From positions 36,948-100,947 of the forward strand of contig JBCBRY010000015.1 of assembly GCA_039819485.1 (NCBI GenBank): 64,000 bases of DNA, written 5' to 3'. This document shows positions 27,084 to 36,100 of the stretch, in pieces. Within the stretch, counting starts at the first letter, position 1. Each line of letters begins with the position of its first letter. The position numbers were made by a program, and so were the translations under genes. Under the pieces are notes generated by a model. That model was not told the origin of the DNA and ran no database searches. It saw only the letters and a list, made by a program, of their open reading frames with translations. Source of the stretch: UBA6168 sp039819485 (lineage in GTDB: Bacteria; Bacteroidota; Bacteroidia; Chitinophagales; Saprospiraceae).

Positions 27084-27458
27084 TTGAGGGTGGCAAAATT
27101 AGGTTTTTTTGATATATATCATAAAGTCCAATCAGGTGAGATTTCCCGTGCCCTGTGCGTTCGAGCCAGTCACACGGCAACCGACATCACGACCGAAAAA
27201 CATTCTGTTCAAACCAATGAGCTAAAGACTGGTCCAGCCTGTCGGGCATACCGGACGACTCCGCCGATGGGACGAACCGTGCGGATGATGCGGACAATCC
27301 CTCCAACAACGAAAAGGACGCAAAATTGGTTTGAAGTGGGAACGACTGAGCAACTTTCTGGTCACTACAATAATTCTTACGTTTTGATGATGACCGGCAC
27401 GGCGTATAGACTATTCACGGAAATAGGAACCGGAAGCACAGGAATCGGGGCTTTTTGA
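27084..27458 (+). pseudogene. Possible decayed remnant of a surface-protein gene
   Basis: The open frame of 124 codons is not convincing as an intact gene, but it carries traces of coding sequence in two frames. The annotated frame reads ASHTATDITTEKHSVQTNE. A frame one base off gives DWSSLSGIPDDSADGTNRAD and then ADNPSNNEKDAKLV, the Asp/Asn-rich style of Bacteroidota adhesin linkers. A strong hairpin follows at 27485. I interpret this as a frameshifted relic of a larger exported protein; it could also be chance. Confidence 0.3.
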
Positions 27459-27484
27459 ACCCGACAAACCATTGTTGACCGGCT

Positions 27485-27522
27485 GCCCCGTCAGCGCTTG
27501 AAGCGGTGACGGGGCGTTTCTG
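27485..27522 (+). terminator. Strong hairpin, terminator-like
   Basis: GCCCCGTCA (27485-27493) pairs perfectly with TGACGGGGC (27507-27515), and an inner CGCTT/AAGCG extends the stem. It is followed by GTTTCTGTATTTC. It would terminate whatever gene once occupied 27084-27458. Confidence 0.6.
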
Positions 27523-28230
27523 TATTTCAGGCAACCGCAGCATCAAGTATGATATTTTTGCTTTTGAAAAAGAATGATTTTTACTGTCAGGAGGTCATTC
27601 TGAGCGGAAAAAAAGTGTTATTTTTTACCTATTTATATTCAACTAAAATCCCTCTTAAATATCTATAGCTTTATTTCGGCGAACGCCAAACCAACCAAAT
27701 AATAAGCAGTGAAAGCATCTTTTTCAAAATAAGGTTCCGGCAACATATTGCACTCAATAAGTTAATAAAAAAATAATACGCACTGACTTTCAAACGGGTT
27801 ATTTTTACCATGCTTTGTTTTAAGCGCTCTCAAAAAATGCCTGACTCAATTTATGCATCAACCAAACTCATTGCGAACAAAGTATATTTCCGAAAATTAT
27901 GATTTCTTTTTCAGTCAATCCCATTGAATTTTAAATAAGAAATTGCTCAAAAAAACTACTATCCGTCAGCTTTCTTTCCAAATAAAATCAGCAAAAAAAA
28001 TATCCATTCAACACCTACTTACAAAGTCGAATTCACAAACCTAATTCTAACCAATTATTTAAATCAAACAGCAACGGCCGAAATAAACCAACGGTATTAT
28101 TTAATTATTGTCGCACGCCAAAACCCCTTAAAGCAAATCCTGTAAATATTATTTTCAAAAAAATAAATAATTCATCATTTAATAATCAATTGATTGGATG
28201 ATTTTTTTTTGAAAAATCATGTTTTACACT
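27523..28230. other. AT-rich gene-free stretch
   Basis: About 700 bp with no supported gene on either strand. A fragment at about 27590-27605 (GTCATTCTGAGCGG) resembles intergenic repeats common in Bacteroidota. The rest is AT-rich, unstructured DNA ahead of the 125-bp repeat and the GH31 gene. Confidence 0.5.
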
Positions 28231-28353
28231 TAAGCAGGCGATCAAAATAAGGAGCGCTAAAAATAACACTCTTATTTTGGTACATGCTTAGTTCCCATAG
28301 CTTAAAACTCTTTTTCAGGCAAAGGAAAAGTGCTTTTTTTGAACAGACAATTA
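28231..28353. repeat. Palindromic interspersed repeat (about 125 bp), divergent copy
   Basis: This copy begins TAAGCAGGCGATCAAAA and contains GGAGCGCTAAAAATAACACT and the TTTTTCAGGCAAAGGAAAAG block shared with copies at 37745, 39238, 47184, 52629 and 58769. The AAATGACACTTTT arm is degraded to AAATAACACTCTT. It ends near 28353, 158 bp before the GH31 start. Confidence 0.75.
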
Positions 28354-28436
28354 ACGCTTGGACAAAAACAAGTCGGGAGAATTAATTTCGGAAATCTCTA
28401 CTTTAAAATCATACAATTATTACTGACCAGCCACTT

Positions 28437-28479
28437 AATTAAACGGGTATTTATTTTTTCAAAAAATACCTGTTTAATT
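28437..28479. promoter_or_regulatory. Palindrome just upstream of the GH31 gene
   Basis: AATTAAAC (28437-28444) and GTTTAATT (28472-28479) flank GGTATTT...AAATACC. Together they form a nearly perfect 43-bp hairpin ending 32 bp before the GH31 start codon. It is a candidate operator or 5' leader structure. A related AACAGGTATTT...AATTAAATACCC sequence is found at about 47332-47357. Confidence 0.5.
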
Positions 28480-28511
28480 AAAACAAACACATTTTTCAAA
28501 CTAAATTAATT

Positions 28512-31500
28512 ATGGACCAAATGATCGAAAATTTTGAATTTAAAACAGTAGAACAATTCTTTGAAGACCACAACGGCCAGCAGGGTTACCGCAATTGGTC
28601 TCAATTGGGAAAAGTTGAAAACTACCAGTTATATGAAAACACCGACCAGGTCGGACTTACTTTCAAAAATGAGGAGGGCAATGATTGCGTCATGTCCATT
28701 CATTTCCCTTCACCAAATACATTCCGTTTGCGCTTTAACCCCGGCATTGCCAAAATAGAAGACTATCCGGAGGGCAACACCAGAAGCATCGTAAAAGATA
28801 CTTTTACGGAGACCGCCCGGTTATTGGGGAATGCTGAATTAAAAATAAATGAAAACAACGGCAACCTCGAGATTGAAGTACAGGACGAGGCAACCAAAAA
28901 AATAAAAATGAAAGTGGTCATCCGTCTTTCAAAATATGCGATGACTGTTTTCAAACCTGATAACAATGGTCAGTTTTATAAAGCACATGGCGATGCCGAT
29001 ATTGCCATTTATTATAAAAAAAGAATGTGCTATACCGAGGAGCATACAAAAACGGTAGAATATTCTGTGATCCAGGCGAAAGAAATGCCGTCAAGTGCAA
29101 AGTACATTGGTTTCGGGGAAAAAGGAGGACGTGATTTATATCGAAATGGAGCAAGGCTCACTTATTTTAATTTCGACAACATGAGGTACAAACAAATCTA
29201 TGGGAACGGGCCATTGGATATTCGTGAACCATTGTATGATTCCAACCCATTTTATATGGAACTGAACGGAGTGCCGGGTCAAACATCAATTTACGGTATA
29301 TTCACTGATAATACCTCTGCTACTTTTTTTGACTTAGGCTCTTACAACAATAACCAGGAATATTTATTTGGCAGCTTATATGGTTCTATGGATTATTATT
29401 TTTTCCTCGGAGATGACCCGCAGGAAATATTGGAATCCTATTTAAGCTTTGTTGGTACAACCCGCTTAAAACCCCGGTTTATCCTGGGCTACCACCAGGG
29501 ATGCTATGGGTACGAAAACGAATATTTACTGCAAGATGCAGTCAATGGCTACCGTGGGAATAATATTCCGCTGGACGGACTGCACGTTGATGTCGACATC
29601 CAAAAAAACTATAGTACGTTCACCATGGACGAAGCAAAGTTTTCTACCGAAACTTTTGACAAACTCGCAGAAAGGGGCATTAAGTGCAGCACCAATATCA
29701 CACCGGTCGTCAGTTATACCAATACCAACTACAAAACTTTTGAAAGCGGAAACAAAAACGATTGTTTTGTCAAGGCAGCAACGGTCAACGACGCCGGCAA
29801 AACCGGTTATTACGAAGGGGGCGTTTATTATGGAGGCAACCGGGGCACGTTCGGGCATTATCCCGATTTTGGCAACAAGGAAACTCGTTATTGGTGGGGC
29901 CAGCAATACCGGCTGCTTTATTCGAGGGGACTGCAAATGGTATGGCAAGATATGACCACCCCCGCTATCCCAAACCCTCAGGAAAACTGGAACGTGGAAC
30001 TCTATTCCGAAAAGGATCAAACCAGTTATAAAATTGGTGACCGGATCACCAGCAGCATGCGGTCATTTCCATTCGACCTGCTGGTAACCGACAATTCTAT
30101 CAAAAAATACAAAGGAGAAGTAGCTGAAGTACCTGCTGACCTCCCAAAGGACAAATCACCAGCAGCCAGGATAAGAAACCTCTATTCCTACAATCTTCAT
30201 AAGGCGACCTATCACGGACTGAATTTCATTTGGCTGTTGAATGAATTTACCTTCACCGTCGTTGGCAACACAGGACTGAGTACGGACGAATCGAAAAGTA
30301 TCCTTTCCGCCCTGGCCAGTAAAAATATCATTCAACCAATACCCGAAAGAAACGATATCTACGAGGTAATCGACAACGTTAATTTAGACGATCCAAATAT
30401 TGACCTGGGCCTGCCTTCGGATTTGGCTCAATACAGGGATGAAATCATTTATATCCTCAAGCAGTCCGTTGTACTAAAAGCAAGAAGGAACAACAAACGG
30501 AACTTCATCATCGGGCGGGGCGGGTTTACCGGCATGCACCGCTTTGCGGGTCTTTGGACAGGCGACAATTCCTCCTCCTGGGATTTTTTAAAGATCAACA
30601 TCACACAGGTTCTGGCATTGGGCCTGGCTGGCCAGAGCATGTCCGGTCAGGACATCGGAGGGTTTGAACGGGAAAACGACTGGCAAAAATGGGCCGATCC
30701 CGAGCTGTTGATACGGTGGACCGCGGCCGGTGCATTTCTGCCCTGGTTCAGAAACCATTATATCCAAAAGGGGCAAAAACTGTTTCAGGAGCCTTACAAA
30801 TACCAGGATTACAAAGACCAGGCACCACCTGAAGACCAATATCTGTACGATGCCGTTTTACCTGTTTGCAGGTATTATATTCAATTGCGCTATCGACTGA
30901 TGCAACTGTTTTATGATTGTATGTTTGAAAATACACTTGGTGGTTTGCCGATCTCCAGACCACTCTTTTTATTAGAACACCAAGACGCTTCCCTGTTCGG
31001 CACTAACGCAGATTTCCTGAACACACAGCTTTTTGTGGGAAACGACCTTTTGGTCGCACCCGTCACAGAAAAAGAATCCTGGGGAAGCCAGGGAAGGAGG
31101 AACGTTTACCTGCCCACCGGGTCCAATTGGTTTGCCTTTAAAAACAATACGCAGGCACTTTCAGAAAAGCAAGCAGGAGGCACGACCGTTGCCTACGATG
31201 CGCACATCAGCACCGACCCCCAGCACATTCCTTTTGTGGTCCCGATGTACGTGCGGGAAGGGGCCGTCATCCCGACCGTCGAAATAGAACAGTATGTGGG
31301 ACAGCTGCACAAAGAGAACAAACCGAACCCAGTTACTTTAAACTTCTACCCCGGGCAGACAGGAAGGTATGAAATGTACACGGACGACGGGGTCAGCCGT
31401 TCTTCCGCACCGGCCGGCAAGGTTGAAAATGGAGCAGACCCGGAAGCGAAAGGAGAATACCGGAAAACAATTATCACGCACCAACAAAACGGAAATAATA

Positions 31501-31874
31501 AAACCATTGAAGTGAAATGGGTGCACAACAATTACCAACCGAAGGAAAATTTCTTTTTCGCCGCCATCTTGCACGAACCAACGCAGGGTGACCACCCCGT
31601 TCAGCAAATTGGCATTAAAACCTTAAATATTTCGCAAGACGGGTTTGACTATACCCTGCCCGAAATCAATGGTGGTTCGACGGATCAAAATGCTGCACAA
31701 CTTTGGAACAGCAATGAAAGCGCATGGTACTACAACTCCAACATCCACATTTCCTTCATAAAGATTTTTACGCCCAAATCGCTGGAAAACCTCGACAATG
31801 GACATTTATCAGAAGAAAACAATGTCCCGGAACCAGATGCGATGGGCATTGCACTGAATGTACAATTTAAATAA
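28512..31874 (+). CDS. GH31 protein, probable alpha-1,4-glucan lyase-like enzyme
   Basis: This 1120-residue protein has no signal peptide and so is probably cytoplasmic. An N-terminal beta-sandwich (about 1-300) precedes the GH31 barrel: RFILGYHQGCYGYEN (about 322-336), LDGLHVDVDI, then MVWQDMTTPAIP with Asp480 as base/nucleophile, and LWTGDNSSSW with Asp685 as acid. GH31 alpha-glucosidases have WxDMNEP here. The WQDMTTP form is what I remember for algal and fungal alpha-1,4-glucan lyases, which release 1,5-anhydrofructose from starch or glycogen. The total length also fits that group. The two catalytic Asps are 205 residues apart because of an extra segment at about 575-665. The C-terminal beta domains end near 1120. 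A terminator follows. Lyase activity is an inference from motifs. Confidence 0.75.
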   Translation: MDQMIENFEFKTVEQFFEDHNGQQGYRNWSQLGKVENYQLYENTDQVGLTFKNEEGNDCVMSIHFPSPNTFRLRFNPGIAKIEDYPEGNTRSIVKDTFTETARLLGNAELKINENNGNLEIEVQDEATKKIKMKVVIRLSKYAMTVFKPDNNGQFYKAHGDADIAIYYKKRMCYTEEHTKTVEYSVIQAKEMPSSAKYIGFGEKGGRDLYRNGARLTYFNFDNMRYKQIYGNGPLDIREPLYDSNPFYMELNGVPGQTSIYGIFTDNTSATFFDLGSYNNNQEYLFGSLYGSMDYYFFLGDDPQEILESYLSFVGTTRLKPRFILGYHQGCYGYENEYLLQDAVNGYRGNNIPLDGLHVDVDIQKNYSTFTMDEAKFSTETFDKLAERGIKCSTNITPVVSYTNTNYKTFESGNKNDCFVKAATVNDAGKTGYYEGGVYYGGNRGTFGHYPDFGNKETRYWWGQQYRLLYSRGLQMVWQDMTTPAIPNPQENWNVELYSEKDQTSYKIGDRITSSMRSFPFDLLVTDNSIKKYKGEVAEVPADLPKDKSPAARIRNLYSYNLHKATYHGLNFIWLLNEFTFTVVGNTGLSTDESKSILSALASKNIIQPIPERNDIYEVIDNVNLDDPNIDLGLPSDLAQYRDEIIYILKQSVVLKARRNNKRNFIIGRGGFTGMHRFAGLWTGDNSSSWDFLKINITQVLALGLAGQSMSGQDIGGFERENDWQKWADPELLIRWTAAGAFLPWFRNHYIQKGQKLFQEPYKYQDYKDQAPPEDQYLYDAVLPVCRYYIQLRYRLMQLFYDCMFENTLGGLPISRPLFLLEHQDASLFGTNADFLNTQLFVGNDLLVAPVTEKESWGSQGRRNVYLPTGSNWFAFKNNTQALSEKQAGGTTVAYDAHISTDPQHIPFVVPMYVREGAVIPTVEIEQYVGQLHKENKPNPVTLNFYPGQTGRYEMYTDDGVSRSSAPAGKVENGADPEAKGEYRKTIITHQQNGNNKTIEVKWVHNNYQPKENFFFAAILHEPTQGDHPVQQIGIKTLNISQDGFDYTLPEINGGSTDQNAAQLWNSNESAWYYNSNIHISFIKIFTPKSLENLDNGHLSEENNVPEPDAMGIALNVQFK

Positions 31875-31926
31875 ACCATGCTCAGTAAAGTAAAAGACCT
31901 TAGGAATTATTAAATAGTATTGGTCA

Positions 31927-31970
31927 GTGGCAGTACCGCTTGTAGCGGTATTGCCACTTTTACTTTTAGC
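31927..31970 (+). terminator. Terminator after the GH31 gene
   Basis: GTGGCAGTACCGCT pairs with AGCGGTATTGCCAC (one mismatched position) across a 3-nt loop, followed by TTTTACTTTTAG. It lies 52 bp after the GH31 stop and isolates that gene from the downstream DUF3667-like gene. Confidence 0.85.
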
Positions 31971-32024
31971 AGATGGGAAAGTAGTTTAGTAGGTTTATTT
32001 ATTTTGCACCCTAAAAAAGCTCTC

Positions 32025-33071
32025 ATGGAAGACCGTTTCACACAAGCCTGCCGCAACTGCCAAGCTCCCCTCTCCCCTTCTATCCGTTTTTGCCCTCACT
32101 GTGGGCAGAAAAACACCGATGGCAAAGTCACCGTACGGGAGATGATCGGCGAGTTCGTCAACAATGTTTTCAACGTGGACTCAAAACTGTTCCGCACCTT
32201 GCGGGACCTATTTATTCCGGGCAAACTGACGGACGAATACTTTAAAGGCCGGCGCATCCACTACTACCATCCGATGCGGATCTTCATCTTCACGGGCATT
32301 GCGCTGTTTGCGGTAATGTCGTTTAAACTGAAAAATACCGACCAGATGGAAAGCGTCGCAGAGCGGAGCAAATCACACACCCGCAAGGTGGAAAGAGGCC
32401 TCGTTTACAGTGAGCTGGATTCATTGAAAAGCACCATATCCGATGAAAAAAAAGACCCCCTGGTTTCTGAAGTATTGGATGAATATTTAAACCGGTCGAA
32501 GCTGCCTCAAGTATCGGACAGTACCAACATCGGCATCAGCTCCAAGCAGTTGACCATACAGTCCCGTTATAAAGTTGCGACGAAAGATTTGGCGGAATTA
32601 TCAGCAGATGAAATTATCGAAAAATATCAGATCGAAGGGCTCATCAACCAAGTTCAGGTCAAGCAGTCCATCAAATTCATGTCCGATGGCGACAGCCTGC
32701 TCTATTTTATTTTGGGCAACAGTATATGGATCATGTTATTGTTGATGGTTGTTTTTGCGAGCGTTTTAAAACTGGTGTACATCCGCCACGATTTTCTATT
32801 TGTGGAGCACCTCGTTTTTTCTTTTCATACCCATGCCTTCACCCAGTTGGTGGCCACTTTCGGGCTTTTGTTCTTATTTGAAAAACCCATCCTGTTGGTT
32901 CTTCTGCTATTGCCTTCGCAAACCATTTATACCTATCACGCCATGAAGCGGCTTTACCAGCAAGGGTTCTGGAAAACAAATTTTAAATATTTTTTGGTAA
33001 ATATGTTGTACAGCGCGGTCAGCCTCGTACTGGTTGTCATTGGTTTTTTGGTGGGGTTTGTATTGTTCTAA
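32025..33071 (+). CDS. DUF3667-like membrane protein with N-terminal zinc ribbon
   Basis: The likely start is ATG 32025 (MEDRFTQACRNC), giving 348 residues; the open frame extends upstream through the terminator hairpin, which is not plausible coding. The N-terminus has a zinc ribbon, CRNC...CPHCGQ (about residues 9-30). It is followed by a conserved amphipathic region (VNNVFNVDSKLFRTLRDLFIPGKLTDEYFKGRRIHYYHPMRIFIF), typical of DUF3667. A polar helical loop (about 100-220) is flanked by a first membrane helix, and four more helices fill the C-terminus. Function is unknown; it is an inner-membrane protein common in Bacteroidota. Confidence 0.82.
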   Translation: MEDRFTQACRNCQAPLSPSIRFCPHCGQKNTDGKVTVREMIGEFVNNVFNVDSKLFRTLRDLFIPGKLTDEYFKGRRIHYYHPMRIFIFTGIALFAVMSFKLKNTDQMESVAERSKSHTRKVERGLVYSELDSLKSTISDEKKDPLVSEVLDEYLNRSKLPQVSDSTNIGISSKQLTIQSRYKVATKDLAELSADEIIEKYQIEGLINQVQVKQSIKFMSDGDSLLYFILGNSIWIMLLLMVVFASVLKLVYIRHDFLFVEHLVFSFHTHAFTQLVATFGLLFLFEKPILLVLLLLPSQTIYTYHAMKRLYQQGFWKTNFKYFLVNMLYSAVSLVLVVIGFLVGFVLF

Positions 33072-33146
33072 TTCCTCCGTAACTTCCCCCCTGCGACACA
33101 GAACAGCCCTTTGTTCGACCCCCTTTTTTAATAAATGAAATAAAGA

Positions 33147-36100
33147 ATGATCCGACTTATCCTACCTTTTATCGGGCTACTATTTTTATTCAGCTGCAAC
33201 ACGGCCAAGAACGCTTTCTATCACGAAGAAGAGCAAGACTGGAAAAAAAGAGAGCTGCCGACCAACCTCGAATTAGAGCACACCGTCTTCCTGGCGGGTG
33301 GTGTCGGAGAGGGCAGGTACGACTCTCCCAACCCGGTCTTGGATGAATTAAAAAAAGAACTGGAAGCCGCCGGGGAAAACAGCACCATGGTTTTTCTTGG
33401 CGACAATGTGCCGGCATTTAACCGAAAAAACAAGAAGGCAGCCGTGCGGGCAGAAAGGCTCCTCATGGACCAACTGGACATTTTAGAAAACCACGAGGGA
33501 GATGCCCATTTCGTACCTGGTGAAAAAGACTGGAACAACGGCAAACGGGACGGACGGGACGCCGTGCTCTGGCAGGCCGATTACGTCACCAAACGGCTCG
33601 GCGACAAGGACGCCTTTCTGCCCAACATGGCCTGTGGCGACCCTGACAAAGAAAAGATTACCAGTAAAATACGCATGCTCTTCGCTGACAGCCAGTGGTG
33701 GCTGCAGGACTGGAACGGCGTGCGGGACATCAACAAGGAGTGCGATTTTAAAGACCGCTTTGGCTTCCTGTGCGAACTGGAGGACGACCTCAAAAAATAC
33801 GACAAGGAACGGGTCATGCTATTTATGCACCACCCTTTTTTCAGCGACGGAAAACACGGCGGAGGTTTCACCTGGAAACAGCATATTTTCCCGCTGACCA
33901 TTTGGAACAAGGACGCCTACCTGCCCTTGCCAGGGATTGGCACGTTGGCCGTCCTGGCGCACCAAATAGGGTTTTCCCGACAGGACGCCACCAACCACCG
34001 TTATGTACGGCTACGAGAAGAGGTGTTGGCCATTGCGAAAAAGAAACCGGAAAACCGCAGCCTGATGATCATCGGGGCACACGACAACAGTCTGCAGCTA
34101 TTTGAAGACAACGACGAACACATCAAGTACATCGTCAGTGGCTCGGCCGGGAAGGTAGACTTTGCCAGGGGAGGCCGTAATGCCAGGTTCGTGCAGGCCA
34201 GAAGAGGCTACGCAAAATTGTATTTTTATAAAAACCAGGAGACCTGGCTCGAATTCATGGTCTTCAATAAAGATGGTTCCTCGGAAGTTGCTTTCCGCAA
34301 ACAGCTTTTCCAGGGGGTAATCCAATCCGACGATCCACCCAAAGATGACGATTTTGAGCCCATGCCGGATAGTGTAACAATGGCGGCTTCCAGGGTTTAC
34401 CACGCAGGGCTTTTCCGCAAGGTCACTTTCGGTGACCGCTACCGCGAAGCCTGGGAAACACTGGTGACGGTTCCCGTCTTTAACCTCGAAACGGAATTTA
34501 AACACCTGACCCCCGTCAAACAGGGCGGTGGCATGTCTTCCAAATCCCTCCGTTTCGAAAGCAGCATCGATGGCAAAGAATATGTGCTACGCTCCGTCGA
34601 TAAAGACGTGAGCCGGGGACTGCCAAAAGACCTCCGCGAAACCGTTGCACAGGATTTTGTGCAGGACCTCAAAAGTGGCTCGCACCCCTATGCCGCCTTT
34701 GCTGTACCGCCACTGGCCGAGGCCGCAGGGATTTACCACACTTCTCCCAAACTTTTTTTTCTGCCAAAACAAAAAAGGCTCGGTGCCTACAACGAAAACT
34801 TTCCCGGGGAACTTTACCTTTTTGAAGAACGCCCCGACGACGATAAATGGAAAGATTCGGAAGCCTTTGACAACAGTCCAGACATCATCAGCTATGTGAA
34901 ATTGCTGGACGTAACGCAGAAAAGCGCCAAACACCAGATTGATGAAAAAGCGGCACTCCGGGCGCGCCTCTTCGACCAGTTTATTCACGACTACGACCGC
35001 CACGACGACCAGTGGCGCTGGGCTTCTTTTCCACAAGATGACGACCTTATTTTATACCGCCCCATCCCGCGCGACCGCGACCAGGCCTTTTTCGACCTGA
35101 GGGGATTTGTCCCATTTGTCATCAGCCGCCGGTTTTTGCGGGTGCAGCAGCGGGGGCTTACCGGAAAGATCAAGGACATACCGGGAGAGGCAAAACCCGG
35201 CCGTACATTCGACCGCACTTATATCACAGAGCTGGACAGAGAAGATTGGCTGGCGGTTGCAAAAGACATGCAAGCCGGCTTAACGGATGAGGTTATTGAA
35301 AATGCTTTTTCAGCGTGGCCAAAAAACATTTACGACTTAAATGCTCCGCGCATCATAAAATTATTAAAAAAGCGGCGCGACAACATGCTGTACCATGCCG
35401 AAAAGCTTTATTTGTTCTATGCCAAATATGTGGATGTAAAAGGCACCAATAAAAATGATTTATTCGAAGTGGAAAGAAAAAGCGGAGGCGTGGTTTCCGT
35501 AAAAATTTATACGCTAAAAAAAGATGGCACCAAAAAAGGCCCTTACTATGAAAGGGATTTCCTGAAAAAAGAAACCAAAGAAATCCGGTTGTACGGATTG
35601 GACGGTGAAGACCAGTTCTTAATCACCGGGAAAAACAACAGCGGTATCAAAATACGCGTCATCGGGGGCAATGACAACGACGACCTGAATGACGAATCAA
35701 AAGGCCCCAGAACAGTTGCGTACGACACCCCCGACGGATTGGCCTTAAAAGGCAACATTAAAAACAAAAAAGAAAATGATTTAAAGGTCAATGAATTCAA
35801 CCGCAATGAATTTAAATACAACACTTATTTCCCCTCTGTCAATTTTGGCCGCACCGTCGACGACGGGTTTTTATTTGGCGGGGGCGTGAGCTTGAACTTT
35901 TATCAGTTTCGCAAAGAGCCGCATGGGCACCGGCACAATATTTCATTCCGTTTTTCTGCCAATACCGATGCCACGAACATTCACTACACAGCCGATTTCA
36001 CAAGGGCCATTGGCCGTACCCTCGACTTTAATCCGGGCATTCATTTTGACCGGCCCCTCATTTTTAATTTTTTCGGCCTGGGCAACAATACCGAAATTGC

